Assembly: GCA_030762935.1 (NCBI GenBank)
Contig: CM060883.1
Location: 99,014,501 to 99,078,500 of the forward strand
DNA: 64,000 bases
Reading direction: 5' to 3'
Source: Hymenopus coronatus
Lineage: Eukaryota > Arthropoda > Insecta > Mantodea > Hymenopodidae
Shown: one piece after another, positions 23,029-34,750 of the stretch
How the letters are laid out: every line of letters starts with the position of its first letter
Position numbering within the stretch: the first letter of the stretch is position 1
The notes under the pieces: model-generated
What the model saw: the letters and a program-made list of their open reading frames with translations, nothing else
Told to the model about the DNA's origin: nothing
Databases searched by the model: none
Program-made: the position numbers and the translations under genes

Positions 23029-23713
23029 GAAAGTGATAAAGCTACACATTTTATGAACTACGTCTTCGATTTATGAGAACGAATAAAGACACAGATGATA
23101 GTCACATCCATTAAATCAAAGAATGATTCGCAAGGAGACTGTCATAACCTCTTGAGGGAGATTAGAGATGGCGCGGCACGGCACGGCCAAATACAAGAGC
23201 GTGCGTGTACAGCAGGCCCTGCAAAATCTTGCAGTGCGATCGTTTGTTATTGAACTCATAGGCAATGCATAGAGAAAAGAAGCAGAATTCCTCCTCTTTG
23301 CATGCAACGTAAGGATAAAGTTTGGAGTTTGAAACTCTTGTCTTGTATGTTTTTATGTGAATGCTTACATTGAATAATATGAGTCCAAACTCTTGCGCTT
23401 GCATTACTGCATTATCTGCCAGTGATGACTGAATCCAACTAATGCAACTATACATATCTCGTATGTATGCATCTAAATCCCCGAATTATTGGTTAGGTTT
23501 AACAAACTTCATACACGAGTGTAAACAGCAGCATAGCCATCAATATATTAAGGAAGGACACGCATAGGGATCCAGTTTTAAAAAACAATTTGTATAAAAT
23601 CAAACAATAAATATAAAGTAATCTTTAAAACACTCGGTTTTAGACTCACATATTAAGGTGCTGCGATTAGAATTTGCTATTACTTTATACATTTTACTTT
23701 CTTTACATAGCAG
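23029..23713. other. AT-rich spacer, no gene
   Basis: No supportable gene or repeat; open frames are short on both strands. Confidence 0.5.
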
Positions 23714-24135
23714 ATGGTACGTGGGTAGAGCAGGCATTGCACTGCACCAAACATCGATACCGAGATTTCACCGGAAATGCACAACGAGAAGTCGGTAAAA
23801 TACCAAACTTGGTATTTAACTCTAGTATCTTCCAAGGTTGCGACACGAAGGTTTTGAGGAAAATCTCCCACACCCCAAACTACCCTTTACATGGAAAAAT
23901 TTTCGAAAATTTTGGTTTTGTCTAAAATGTCTCTTAAGAATTTTGATTAAAATACCGTACATTAAAGATATATACTCGAAAAATAAAATGTTTATCTTGA
24001 ATTTTCTGGGAATAGCCTCTGAAGAGCTCTTTATTCTGGATGACTTTTGCATAACTAGTAAGCGTAAGAGAAACACAAAACTTAGTACACAAAAGATGTG
24101 TATTTCATTAAAGTATACAATTTATGTGTACTTTA
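23714..24135 (-). mobile_element. Family P repeat, partial, reverse orientation
   Basis: The reverse complement of the middle and right part of family P, recognised by ccgagatttcaccggaaat and the block complementary to catgtaaagggtag. The terminal right end is missing or degraded. Confidence 0.7.
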
Positions 24136-24494
24136 ACTTTCTTATCGTGTTCACGGACACATACATACACGGAGCAGTGGTTAGACCACTAGCCTCTCAC
24201 TTAGACGGCCGGGGTTCGATCCCAAGCGACCGCATGTGAGATTTGTGGTGGACAAAGCGGCGCTGGGGCGGGTTTTCTCCGGGTACTCCGGTTTCCCCCG
24301 CCATCGCATTCCACCGATGCTCCATCATCATTCATGTATCATCAGTGCCACCGCCTGCGGTGCCATTAGTAGTTAAAGCGGGCGTTAAACACTACCAAAA
24401 AAAAAAAATACACGGAGCTTTTTCTACAAATGTGTTTCCTTTTTTTGATACAGGAGATCCCAAAACATGTATTTCCGGTGATATATATATATTT
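24136..24494 (+). mobile_element. Family P fragment carrying a SINE insertion
   Basis: Matches the segment of P from tatcgtgttcac through the cacacgga stretch (24140-24174). It is interrupted by the SINE at 24175-24407 and resumes at 24408 with cacggagctttttct through atttccggtga. An (AT)n run near 24481-24491 joins it to the next P fragment. Confidence 0.65.
24175..24407 (+). mobile_element. tRNA-derived SINE (family S1)
   Basis: The head has a pol III box A-like tggttagaccactagcctc and a box B GGGGTTCGATCCC, then a body with ccgggtactccggtttcccc, and ends in an A run. It is flanked by ATACACGGAG at 24165-24174 and 24408-24417, a clean 10-bp TSD within the family P sequence. It is non-autonomous and would need an external reverse transcriptase. 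Because its tail is poly(A), not (CAT)n, the I-type element here is not the obvious partner. Confidence 0.85.
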
Positions 24495-24670
24495 TTCAAA
24501 GTTGAAACCAAAAACAAGAAATATCTCAAAAACGACCAATCCACGAAAAATATGTATTTAACACAAATTGTGTGTTTTGACGTGCTCTGCAGTTTTTGTG
24601 TGCTCAGTTTTTGTCCATCTCTTACGGTTTAGCAATTATGCAAAATTCCGTAAAATTCATCCACAATAAA
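24495..24670 (+). mobile_element. Family P repeat, left piece (split by copy D)
   Basis: Matches the P section from ttttcaaagttgaaacc to cgtaaaattcatccacaataaa. The matching continuation follows copy D at 30551, so this was one P copy before insertion. Confidence 0.8.
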
Positions 24671-25129
24671 CCCCCAGGGGCCTACTACGGTAGGTACGGG
24701 TTAGGCGCACCCGGGGTCCCGAGCCACCTTGACTCCCTCTGTGGGCAACCTCAGAGTGGTGAGGGAGCCAGAAGGTCAAAATGCCCACCCACGTGTAGGC
24801 CGTGCGTGGAGACCCGTGTCGGTGAAGAGGAATATCCTGGTTGGTTGAGGGTTGCGTACCTGAGCCTGGGCTTCTGTCTTTCAGGAACTGGGGAGGGTGC
24901 GCAGCCTAATACACCGCTTTGGTTTCTGATTTGCCTAAACGGGAGGCTAGGGACTAACCCACCCCTAGTCAATCGGCCAGGACTAGGTATTACACCGAAC
25001 TCCAGGGTGAGTGGGACGGCGAGCCCGCTATATCCCCTGTGTAGCCCTGTCACCCCAGTGGGGTGACCCCTCGTTGGGCTCCGTGGTGGGTGGGGAGCAC
25101 TGGGGGATGAATTTATACAATTTTTTTTT

Positions 25130-26587
25130 ATGGCACCAAAACTTAAACCCCTGATTTCAAATAAAGACGTTGGAAAGGAAGTAGTCGAGTCATGTGGTCC
25201 TCGCTACTTGGTTATTCATAGGACAGAGGAAGGTAAGAAGTTCCTTACGGTGAGCCCTTTTACTATCCAAAAGGGTCTCGATGCCATTGCTGGTCCGGTC
25301 AAATCTTGCGTTCGAGCTCGCAACGGTACACTTCTTGTCGAAGCCAACTCCGCCTCGCAAGCTGCAAGGATACTTAAAGCCACCACGTTAGCCAGCTATC
25401 CAGTGAAGGTCGAGGTGCACAAGTCGCTGAACTCCTCCCGCGGTGTAGTAACAACCCGCGCGTTGGACGGTTTGTCCATTGAGGAGATCCAAGAAAATCT
25501 TGCGACTCAGGGTGTCTCAGCTGTTTATCGGGTACAACGTAAGATCAACGGTGAATTCCTGCCTACTCGTACCCTGTTTCTTACTTTTGATCGGGTTGAT
25601 CTGCCTCAAAAGATTAGAGCAGGGTATGAAGCCATCGAAGTTAGGCCTTATATACCCAATCCGCTGAGGTGCTTTAAATGCCAACGTTTTGGTCACACTA
25701 GTGAGTTGTGTACCGGCAAGTCCACCTGCGTCCACTGCGGTGACACCTCCCACGATGGGGCTTGTGCTTCAGCTCCATCGTGTGTGAACTGTAACGGGGA
25801 ACACCCATCTAGTTCCCGAGACTGCCCCCGTTTTGCAGAGGAACGAGCGATCCAGGAGATACGGGTGAAAGAGAAGGTGTCCTTCTTGGAAGCCCGGAAG
25901 CTCCTGCGACTCCGCCAACCCTCTGCCCCGAGGTCCGGTACCTATAGCTCAGTTGCAGCTAAACCGGTACCGCGTCGGGAAATCGCAACACAGACCGGCG
26001 ATATGAACGGGGCTACAATTGCGGAAAAGGTAATTTTAGCCCAAGCGCTGCCAAAGCCTTCGGCACCTACACCCAAGTTGGTATCAACATCTGCCAAATC
26101 CGCCAGCTTACAGAATAGTCCTGCACACTTGTCACCGAAAGCCTCGACCTCCGGAACTAAAGCTATTAAATTCACGACGTCTTCTGCCCCGGAAAAACAG
26201 TTTAAGACCAAGTATGTCCGACAAGACTTTTTGAAAGAGAATGTGCAATCTATTACCAAGTCATCTAAAGGTAAGAAAAGTACACGCAACTCCACACGTG
26301 TATCCTCCTCTGAAGGGTCATCTGGGGAGGAGGGCGTGAATCGGCGACGGCCGTCTTCGCCGATCAGCACATCCAATCGGTTCGAACTACTTGGACCGAA
26401 AACTGCTCTTGAAAAAGGGACCTCCCTTGTGGAGGAGATGGACCAGGAGGATTCTGCCGCCACTGCCAGAGGGACAGTGCGGAAACGGCAGGATCGTGCT
26501 CCTGAAAATAGTACTAGCCCAACGCCTAAGAAGAACAAATTGAACCGACCAGCTAATCCCAATCTGCAGAAGCGTCTTTCGATTTGA
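25130..26587 (+). CDS. Copy D ORF1: Gag-like protein
   Basis: 485 aa, intact, with all three zinc knuckles. It shares with C and E the substitutions GDTSHDG (A and B: GDISHDG) and GTKAIKF (A: GTKVGKF), which define a C/D/E ORF1 subtype. The N-terminal variant is ISNKDVG, identical to C. It is followed after 22 nt by ORF2. Confidence 0.93.
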   Translation: MAPKLKPLISNKDVGKEVVESCGPRYLVIHRTEEGKKFLTVSPFTIQKGLDAIAGPVKSCVRARNGTLLVEANSASQAARILKATTLASYPVKVEVHKSLNSSRGVVTTRALDGLSIEEIQENLATQGVSAVYRVQRKINGEFLPTRTLFLTFDRVDLPQKIRAGYEAIEVRPYIPNPLRCFKCQRFGHTSELCTGKSTCVHCGDTSHDGACASAPSCVNCNGEHPSSSRDCPRFAEERAIQEIRVKEKVSFLEARKLLRLRQPSAPRSGTYSSVAAKPVPRREIATQTGDMNGATIAEKVILAQALPKPSAPTPKLVSTSAKSASLQNSPAHLSPKASTSGTKAIKFTTSSAPEKQFKTKYVRQDFLKENVQSITKSSKGKKSTRNSTRVSSSEGSSGEEGVNRRRPSSPISTSNRFELLGPKTALEKGTSLVEEMDQEDSAATARGTVRKRQDRAPENSTSPTPKKNKLNRPANPNLQKRLSI

Positions 26588-26609
26588 AACTTATCCCATA
26601 ATATACTCA

Positions 26610-29600
26610 ATGGCTATCCTCCATTGGAACATACGCGGAATTCGACCACATCGACCAGAGCTTGACTTGTTGCTGCGCCAGCATGAACCCTTGGCTGTAT
26701 GTTTACAAGAGACGAAGCTCCGTCCACAGGACACCGTTACCATCAGGCAGTACTCCTCCGTACGATGTGATTTATCCCCGGAGGACGGTGTACCGGCACA
26801 TGGGGGCACTATGATGCTTATTCGAGATGATATTTTTGCCAACTCCGTACCCATACAATCTGCAATCCAGTCCGTTGCTGTCAGCATTAAGCTACCCTCC
26901 GCTTCATTCACCATTTGCAGTATCTATTTGCCTCCATCTGCGAACCTCTCGCACAGCGACTTAGAACACCTCATTTCGCAGTTGCCACCACCCTTTTTAC
27001 TGGTAGGCGACGTGAATGCCCATCACCCTCTTTGGGGCTCTCCTCGGGCTTGTGCGAGAGGTACGCTACTTAAAGACTTCTTGGATAGTCAGAATCTTGC
27101 TCTCTTGAACACCGGAGAGCCCACCTTTCTATCTGACGCATTTCATAGTTTTTCACACATTGACGTTGCAATTTGTTCCCCTCAGCTGGCAGTCACCTTA
27201 TGCTGGAATATCATCTCGGATTTGTATTCTAGTGACCACTTTCCTTGTCGTATTAGTGTCTTGACACCCGTTGTATGTTCCACCCGTTTACCTAGTTGGC
27301 GCCTTGACCACGCCAGCTGGGAACTGTACTCCCACTTGGCTGAATTTAGCTACGAAGAGCACGACTCTGTGAACCACTTGGTCGAACATCTTACAGGGAC
27401 CATTCTTTCTGCTGCTGAGCAATCCATTCCGCGTTCGACTGGCTACAGCCGTCGATTTCCGGTACCTTGGTGGACCGCTGACTGTCGGGATGCTATTCGC
27501 GCTCGCAGACGAGCTCTACGGGTTTTCCAGCGTTTTCCTACACTGGATAACCTGATACACTATAAACGGATGCGTGCACATTCTAGGCGGGTTATTAAGG
27601 ATAGCAAAAAGATGTCATGGAATAAATTCGTGGGTTCCTTTAATCGACATACACCTTCCTCTGTCTTATGGGATAAGTTAAGACGTGTGGCTGGGAAACC
27701 GAACCATATGCCCATCGCCGGTCTCATAACACCTACCGGAGCTGTTGTTGATACCTTTGACGTGGCGAATACTTTAGGCAGTGCTTTCGCTCAGGTGTCT
27801 AGCTCAGGCAACTATTCCCCTGAGTTTCTTACAGTTAAGAACCAGGTGGAATCTCAAGAATTCTCGTTTCTTTCTGGCAACCTTGAGGATTATAATCGCC
27901 TTTTCACCCTGGCAGAGCTAGACAATGCACTCTCCTCTTCACGACACTCAGCACCAGGTCCAGATGGTATCCACGTCCAAATGTTGCAACATCTCTCTCC
28001 TGATGGCAAAGATTTCCTACTCGAGGTCTATAATCGTGTCTGGGTTGATGGCATTTTTCCAGACAAGTGGCGGGAGGCCACCATCATACCCATTCTTAAA
28101 CCTGGAAAGGACCGCCATCTTCCTTCCAGTTACCGTCCTATTTCCCTCACCAGTTGCGTGTGCAAGGTGATGGAACGCATGATCAATGGACGGTTGGTGT
28201 GGTGGCTGGAATCCCACAATCTTCTGACGAACATCCAGTGTGGCTTTCGACGACGACGTTCAACTGCTGACCACCTTGTCTCTCTGTCAACTCAGATTAT
28301 GGACGGGTTTCTTAAGAACAGCCCCACAGTTGGGATATTTTTTGACCTCGAGAAGGCCTACGACACGTGTTGGCGGGCGGGAATATTGCGTTCTCTGCAC
28401 AACTGGAACATACGTGGACGCCTACCGTTGGTCATTCAGGAGTTTATGCGGGACCGCGTTTTTCGTGTGAGGGTGGGTTCGGTTTTTTCTAACCATTTTA
28501 TTCAAGAGAACGGAGTGCCGCAGGGCTCGGTACTCAGCGTGACTCTATTTGCTATTGCGATAAATTCCATATCACTATGTGTGCCTCAAGGTGTCTCTTC
28601 CTGTTTATTCGTGGACGACTTTGCCATCTTCTGTACTTCTCAGCGTACACCGTTTTTGGAACGCCGTCTCCAGCGGTGTTTGGACAATCTCTATGCATGG
28701 AGCTCGAAACACGGTTTTCGTTTCTCCGCTGAGAAGACAGTCTGCGTTAACTTCTGGCGCCGTAAGTGGCAAATGCCGCCGTCTCTTCGACTCGGGCCAG
28801 ATTTACTTCCTTTCGCAGACGAGGCGAGATTCCTTGGTTTGATCTTCGATCGGAAACTTTCTTGGGCACCACAAATAGCACAGCTTAGAGCACGATGTGA
28901 CCGTTCTCTAAATCTTTTACGGATACTAAGTGGCAAGTCTTGGGGTGCGGATCGGACGGCATTGCTCCGTCTTTATCGTGCTGTGATTCGTTCGAAGTTG
29001 GACTATGGCAGCATTGTGTATTCTTCAGCTCGACCTTCAGTGCTCAGAAGGTTAGACACAGTCCATAACCAGGGCATCCGTGTGGCCGTTGGAGCTTTTC
29101 CAACGAGCCCAGTTGTTAGCCTCTACGCCGAATCGGGAGAACCTCCTCTGCGTTGTCGGCGTGATGTCCTGCTTGCTAATTATGGCTGTGGGCTGAAGTG
29201 TATACCTGGGCATCCAACTTATCACGCGTTTTTCTCCCCTGAGCTGCACGAGCGATACTGCCTCCGCTCTCTGAGCCCCAGGCCAGCAGGTTTTCGTTTC
29301 CGTGAGCTTCTACGCCAGCACCATGTTGACATTCCTCGGCTGTTATCCAAGGGAGAGAGTATACACCCCCCTTGGTTACGCGCTACCTCCCATGTCGATC
29401 TCGGGATGACGCTCTACGGGAAATCTGTTACGCCTCTTGATAGTATTCGTCGTTGCTTTTTAGAATTTTTATCCAAGTACAGAGGCCGTATTTGTATTTA
29501 CACCGATGGTAGTAAGAGCCCCGACGGTGTTGGATGTGCCTTTGTAACTGGCACCGCAACTTCTACTTACGGTTTGCCTAGTTGCACATCTATATATTCT

Positions 29601-30299
29601 GCCGAGCTATATGCTATTTATCAAGCCCTTCTGTATATTCGACGTCGAAAATTGGGTGACTGCCTTATTCTTAGTGATTCCCTTAGTGCCCTTCAGAGCA
29701 TTCGTGAGCTGTACAATTACCATCCTTTGGTGCAGCGCATCCAGGACGTTCTCCACATTTTGCACGCTTCTGGTTTTAATGTGGAGTGCGCATGGATTCC
29801 TGGACACGTTGGCTTACCAGGGAATGACACGGCGGATTTGGCAGCGAAATCGGCAGTCACAGCGCCCAGTGTTACGATTACCCATTCAACAGCAGAAGAT
29901 TTTAGAGTGGCTGTACGGAGAGCCGTTTTTTCGACTTGGCATGCAGAGTGGTCGGCTCTCCGTGGTAATAAGCTGCGAGAGGTGAAGGACCTCCCTATCA
30001 ACTGGGTAACCTCCTCTCGTTTATTCCGCCGGGAGGAGGTAGTACTAGCTCGGCTAAGAATTGGCCACTGTATTTTTACGCACAGTTACCTTTTTAAACG
30101 TGAACCTGCTCCTGTCTGTGCGCTCTGTGGGGAGGCACAGACAGTTCGTCATGTGTTGCTGGAGTGTGGTCACCTGGCACACATTCGGTCATCTATGGGC
30201 ATGCCGGCCTCTCTTGCTGAGGTCCTGGCAGATGACCCAAGAGCAGTGGACAGGGTTTTTAAATTTTTAGCAAAACTTTCTTTTACCTTGACGTTTTAG
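26610..30299 (+). CDS. Copy D ORF2: endonuclease / RT / RNase H
   Basis: 1229 aa without internal stops. The endonuclease N7, E34, D134, N136 and D209/H210, RT FVDD, RNase H D966/E999/D1023/D1073 and C-terminal zinc residues are all retained. Private changes include S for C in the segment after FDRKL, I for M in KCMPGH and R for S in KYSGR just before RNase H. Compared with A and E it has P instead of H in KLHSAS and Q instead of H in KWHMPP, so it belongs to a different ORF2 subtype. Confidence 0.95.
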   Translation: MAILHWNIRGIRPHRPELDLLLRQHEPLAVCLQETKLRPQDTVTIRQYSSVRCDLSPEDGVPAHGGTMMLIRDDIFANSVPIQSAIQSVAVSIKLPSASFTICSIYLPPSANLSHSDLEHLISQLPPPFLLVGDVNAHHPLWGSPRACARGTLLKDFLDSQNLALLNTGEPTFLSDAFHSFSHIDVAICSPQLAVTLCWNIISDLYSSDHFPCRISVLTPVVCSTRLPSWRLDHASWELYSHLAEFSYEEHDSVNHLVEHLTGTILSAAEQSIPRSTGYSRRFPVPWWTADCRDAIRARRRALRVFQRFPTLDNLIHYKRMRAHSRRVIKDSKKMSWNKFVGSFNRHTPSSVLWDKLRRVAGKPNHMPIAGLITPTGAVVDTFDVANTLGSAFAQVSSSGNYSPEFLTVKNQVESQEFSFLSGNLEDYNRLFTLAELDNALSSSRHSAPGPDGIHVQMLQHLSPDGKDFLLEVYNRVWVDGIFPDKWREATIIPILKPGKDRHLPSSYRPISLTSCVCKVMERMINGRLVWWLESHNLLTNIQCGFRRRRSTADHLVSLSTQIMDGFLKNSPTVGIFFDLEKAYDTCWRAGILRSLHNWNIRGRLPLVIQEFMRDRVFRVRVGSVFSNHFIQENGVPQGSVLSVTLFAIAINSISLCVPQGVSSCLFVDDFAIFCTSQRTPFLERRLQRCLDNLYAWSSKHGFRFSAEKTVCVNFWRRKWQMPPSLRLGPDLLPFADEARFLGLIFDRKLSWAPQIAQLRARCDRSLNLLRILSGKSWGADRTALLRLYRAVIRSKLDYGSIVYSSARPSVLRRLDTVHNQGIRVAVGAFPTSPVVSLYAESGEPPLRCRRDVLLANYGCGLKCIPGHPTYHAFFSPELHERYCLRSLSPRPAGFRFRELLRQHHVDIPRLLSKGESIHPPWLRATSHVDLGMTLYGKSVTPLDSIRRCFLEFLSKYRGRICIYTDGSKSPDGVGCAFVTGTATSTYGLPSCTSIYSAELYAIYQALLYIRRRKLGDCLILSDSLSALQSIRELYNYHPLVQRIQDVLHILHASGFNVECAWIPGHVGLPGNDTADLAAKSAVTAPSVTITHSTAEDFRVAVRRAVFSTWHAEWSALRGNKLREVKDLPINWVTSSRLFRREEVVLARLRIGHCIFTHSYLFKREPAPVCALCGEAQTVRHVLLECGHLAHIRSSMGMPASLAEVLADDPRAVDRVFKFLAKLSFTLTF

Positions 30300-30550
30300 T
30301 GTGATAGCAGTTTTTCTTTTTTTTTAAACTCTTTTAATTTTAATGTGTTGATTTTAGATGGTGTTTTATATCCAGCTCTGTTTAGAGGGCTGGGCCGTTC
30401 TGTTACTTCCGTTTCAACTGTGTTAGCTCTTTTACTTGTGTTTTTTCCTTTTTTTTGGTATTTTTCTTACTGCCTATTGCCAAGTTTTAATCGTAAGGGC
30501 GCTTATGACCTCGGCAGTTGAGCGCCCTTAAACACCATTATCATCATCAT

Positions 30551-30955
30551 CATCCACAATAAAGTAGACAATTCCCAGAACATTCAAGATATACATTTTA
30601 TTTATCAGTAAATATTTTTAGTATACGATATTTTAATCAATATCGTTAGAGCCATTTTTGAGAAAATCAACAGTTTCGAAAAAAGTTCCATGCAAAGGGT
30701 AGTTGGGGTGGGGGGATCTTTCTTGAAAATGTTCATGTCGCATCCTTGAAAGACACCAAACTTAAATACCAATTTGGTATTTAACGGTCTTTTCGTTTTT
30801 GAGCTATGATGTCCACAGACACACACGCACACACGGACGTTTTTCTAGAAAATCTATTTTTGGATTCAGGGAAACCCAAAACATGTATTTCCGGTGAAAT
30901 CTCGGTATTGAATTTTGGGTGGAATACACTATGTACATATTACGTGTAGAGAAAG
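30551..30955 (+). mobile_element. Family P repeat, right piece (after copy D)
   Basis: Continuation of the P copy split by element D, beginning with the TSD catccacaataaa and running through the catgtaaaggg-like block and atttccggtgaaatctcgg to gtgtagagaaagt. Confidence 0.8.
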
Positions 30956-31059
30956 TAATATAGGTGGTGCTTACATTTCGCCATCATATACGTGAGGGAT
31001 TTTGTGGTTTCTTTTAGGTGCTCCGCCATACGGATGACGGCATAAGCTCTGTAATTTTG

Positions 31060-31800
31060 AGTGATCTAAGTAATTTATGAATTGGTAAAACTCGTGAAAA
31101 ACCAATTTGTCAAACATTTGATGCTGCAAGCGTAATGAGTGATGCGTAAACTGGTGTTCAAGAAAATATAGCTGCATCCAATCTAATTTTGAAATTTGAA
31201 CATGTATTGCATATAACAGAAGTGATATTCAGGCCATTTCCTAATTTTCGGCGCTAGATAGCCGAAAACAGCTGCAATGCTGTGACGTTTTCATAGTTAA
31301 TACAGTGTTTGAAAACAGAAATGTTCTTCTCACCAAAGAATCTGCGAAACGGAAAACGATGCTCCTTTATATGTTGGCTAAAGTTCTTGCATAGAGTGTT
31401 CTGCCAAATCGAAATGCACAGTATTGATTGTGCGCTTTCACACTATGATGACAACATGCGAACAATTCCATCAACTTTAGGGGAAACTGCAGCCAACTAT
31501 TGAACACATTTGATACTGTTACATATAGAAGAAGGATTTCGTTTAGAAGCTACCAAACTGTTCCAGGTATCGGTAAGCCGCACTCAGTGCTGTAGACTGG
31601 CGTGTGGCAGCCTCAACTTTCTCTACTTAAACAGTACCTATGCAAGAAACATTATGTTCACTTATTAAGTATTATTGCTACAGTTCCATTGTCGACAGTA
31701 GAAAGTGAAAGGCGCTTCTCTACTCTAATCCGGATAAAACTTCTTGAGTCAGACCTGACTATGCTTTCCATTGAAAGTAAAATGGATTCCTGACTTCAAC
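31060..31800 (+). pseudogene. hAT-type transposase relic
   Basis: Two separated pieces of a hAT / DUF4371-like transposase can be read. Near 31108-31180 the frame gives QTFDAASVMSD, a stop, then TGVQENIAAS, resembling the DGASVMSG..GVQ block of these proteins. Near 31656-31740 the frame gives ATVPLSTVESERRFSTL, the hallmark of the hAT C-terminal dimerisation region. The sequence between is full of stops. The family call rests on the second motif; exact ends are not determinable. Confidence 0.7.
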
Positions 31801-32511
31801 GAGGGAGTTATTAACTTTTTTTTTTTTTTTCAAGCAAAGGATCGAAGGATGGAATTCACCTCAGTCAGTGCACCTCTGATAGTTTTTAGTATCCACTCGT
31901 TTTAGCAAACCCAGCAGATAATTTGGCCACGAGCCGCCACTGCTCAGGTAATTTAGGTGATGTGTAGCAGAGCCGAAAAGCTTAATTGACCATGTATCGG
32001 TCATATGTAGCCAATATTTTCCATTTAAAACCCTGGCTTGGCTGCTTTCAGTAAATCTTGATCAAGCTCTGGCAACAACAAATGAAGCTCTGCAGCCATT
32101 GCGCAACCGCCCGAATAACTTCAGCTTGGGTTAGCCGCTTCGTTTTGGCTGTACACAGTTCTTATCGACACTAAACAATGCGTCTAAACATAACCACTTC
32201 AGTATTGTAGTACTATTAGGTGCTGATTTACATATCTCCCATATACACACCATCTCAAATTGAAAAAAAAAAAAAAAAAAAAAAAACTCTTCACTCAAAA
32301 CAAACTATTATTGTCACTTCAATTTTTTGAACAGTTTATATTTTCTTCGTGGGAGAGAAGTTACACAGTTATCAGCACTGCATCTCCTCTGCTATTACCC
32401 CATGACTATGGAAAACATAATGAGCCAATTAAGCATTAAATGCCGTAAGAGCCTGTTAATAACAGCATAAAACTATTGGGCACAGATAAGCTGATAACCA
32501 TAAACGTTATA
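31801..32511. other. AT-rich spacer with A24 run
   Basis: No gene. It contains a T run near 31817-31830 and a run of 24 A at 32263-32286. Confidence 0.55.
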
Positions 32512-32660
32512 CATCTCTCTACAACCCTTCGGAAGGGAAGTTGGTTTACGGCACGTAAAACAACCTGATAGAGAGGCCTCTTTCACACCCAATTTAGAAT
32601 GGGACGCTGAGAAGCACAGCAGTTAATCCATTAATAACACGCCATTTACATTTATCTACC
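32512..32660 (+). mobile_element. SINE S2, 5'-truncated fragment
   Basis: Matches the body and 3' part of the S2 SINE (cttcggaagggaag, ggcacgtaaaacaacctgata, gagaggcctct, gggacgctgagaa). The tRNA-like head is absent. Same family as 61166-61422 and the minus copies at 42302 and 57449. Confidence 0.75.
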
Positions 32661-33579
32661 ACCTCACTCTGTAACCATATTCAACACCATGCTTACTTCA
32701 CCGGCGATGTAAATCACAATGTATTCTTCCACGTCTGCCGTACAATTGTAAAACCGTGTACGTACGTTTGACAGGAAAAGATATAACTACCTACTTTCAT
32801 TCTAGATTAACTCTATTAAATAAATCACAGCAGGTGACTTTTTATATTATATTCAGTACGAAATGTAAAACTTTCCCGTAAATTTATAAAATACAGACAT
32901 CACTACAAGAGTTTTAGCGTTCACATAATCATGTAACACTGACTGCACATTTCTCTGACTCTGAAGATGGAACTGGTCCCACTCCTTCAAGATACGAGTC
33001 ATTTGCTGCACTTACAATCGAACTACCTGAATTAATACAGAGGGTGACAATTAGTAAGCTGACGACAATTCCCTCCAAATCTTACTTTGTTTTCTCTTCC
33101 CCAACAATGTGTGATATACATTCACTGTATTTCCGGCTGTCACTTGTAAAGCGCTGAAACAAGATATCACACCTTGGCCAATTTAAACATTTTGCGCACT
33201 TTATGCTGCTGTCGCAAACACCAGTAAATTCTGCCGTTGAACTAAGGGCATTGTTGAAAGAAAAAATAACTAAACTTTTATTATACACATGGAATAATTG
33301 TTTTCTTACTTATGCTTCACTACACTGGTATTACATGTTTGCTCCTTTACTTGCCGTTCAATGCACATCGGATAAGCATTGGTAATGAACAAATAATGAG
33401 TAAATGTTGCTCCTTAATCATTCATATTGTATTAATTAGACAACATTGTATAGTGTACTACATGTTTCTGTACTCACTGGGCAATTTAAGAGGAACTATT
33501 TTGTGATGGAGAAAAGCAGTAAAACGTTCAGCAACCATGGCAACCTGTTTTTGTTTACATTACTGGTAAATGGAGAATG
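32661..33579. other. AT-rich spacer, no gene
   Basis: I see nothing supportable; frames are short and unshared. Confidence 0.5.
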
Positions 33580-34417
33580 CTCTCTATGAGCATGCCCACA
33601 CCCGACGTCCATAACTAACCTCTGTAATTATCCATACCTTTGCTCTCTATGAGCATGCCCACCCCCGACTCCATATCTAACCTCTCTAATTAAATCCATA
33701 CCTTTGCTCTCTATGAGCATTCCCACACCCGACTCCATAACTAGCCTCTCTAATTAAATCCATACCTTTGCTCTCTATGAGCATGCCCACACCCGACTCC
33801 ATAACTAGCCTCTCTAATTAAATCCATACCTTTGCTCTCTGTGAGCATGCCCACACCCGGCTCCATAACTAGCCTCTCTAATTAAATCCATACCTTTGCT
33901 CTCTATGAGCATACCCACACCCGACTCCATATCTAACCTCTCTAATTAAATCCATACATTTGCTCTCTATGAGCATGCCCACACCCGACTCCATAACTAA
34001 CCTCTGTAATTAAATCCATACCTTTGCTCTCTATGAGCATGCCCACACCCGACTCCATAACCAACCTCTGTAATTAAATCCATACCTTTGCTCTCTATGA
34101 GCATGCCCACACCCGACTCCATATCTAACCTCTCTAATTAAATCCATACCTTTGTTCTCTATGAGCATACCCACACCCGACTCCATAACTAGCCTCTCTA
34201 ATTAAATCCATACCTTTGCTCTCTAGGAGCATGCCCACACCCGACTCCATAACTGACCTCTGTAATTAAATCCATACCTTTGCTCTCTATGAGCATGCCC
34301 ACACCCGACGTCCATAACTAACCTCTGTAATTATCCATACCTTTGCTCTCTATGAGCATGCCCACACCCGACATCCATAACTGACCTGTGTAATTATCCA
34401 TACCTTTGCTCTCTATG
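33580..34417. repeat. 64-bp minisatellite, 13 units
   Basis: Units begin ctctctatgagcatgccc at 33580, 33643, 33707, 33771, 33835, 33899, 33963, 34027, 34091, 34155, 34219, 34283 and 34346, with a partial unit at 34409. The period is 64 bp inside and 63 bp in the first and last two units. Units are highly similar, differing by a few substitutions. There are no unique spacers, so it is not a CRISPR-type array. Confidence 0.95.
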
Positions 34418-34621
34418 TAGACAACGGCTGTATTATCTAGCCATTGTTAGGTTGATACGCGCCAAACGGTCCCACGTGATTGGTGTACAGTAGTGATGCG
34501 TGCAGGGAAGTAATATCTTGCTAATAATGTAAATGATATAATACTGAATACAAATATGTAAGAGTTTAAGAAACGCTAGCTTAAACAGAGCTACAAGTCC
34601 CAACATGTGATATCCGGAATA

Positions 34622-34735
34622 TTGTGTACAAGTTGCTGTTAGACCACTCGCCTCATAGAGACAATCCCTGGCGACCGACCGCATGTGGGTTTACTCCACT
34701 CCACCTATCATCGCTTTCGGTGCCATATGTATTCA
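34622..34735 (+). mobile_element. Degraded SINE S1 fragment
   Basis: Resembles the head of the SINE at 24175: gttagaccactcgcctca, a broken box B region, then cgaccgcatgtggg. It is diverged and truncated. Confidence 0.55.
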
Positions 34736-34750
34736 ACAGTATAAAGAAAA

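Larger units (their letters stand above)
24671..30550 (+). mobile_element. Retrotransposon copy D, full length, in a P repeat
   Basis: About 5.88 kb, flanked by CATCCACAATAAA at 24658-24670 and 30551-30563. Both ORFs are open. The leader matches the other copies with a few substitutions, including one in the 3' arm of the 10-bp leader hairpin (GAGCCAGAAGG instead of GAGTCAGTAGG). ORF1 and leader are closest to copy C. Confidence 0.97.

Noticed and set aside
33580..34417. CRISPR-like array
   Set aside because: The whole unit repeats, with no unique spacers, in a eukaryotic context.
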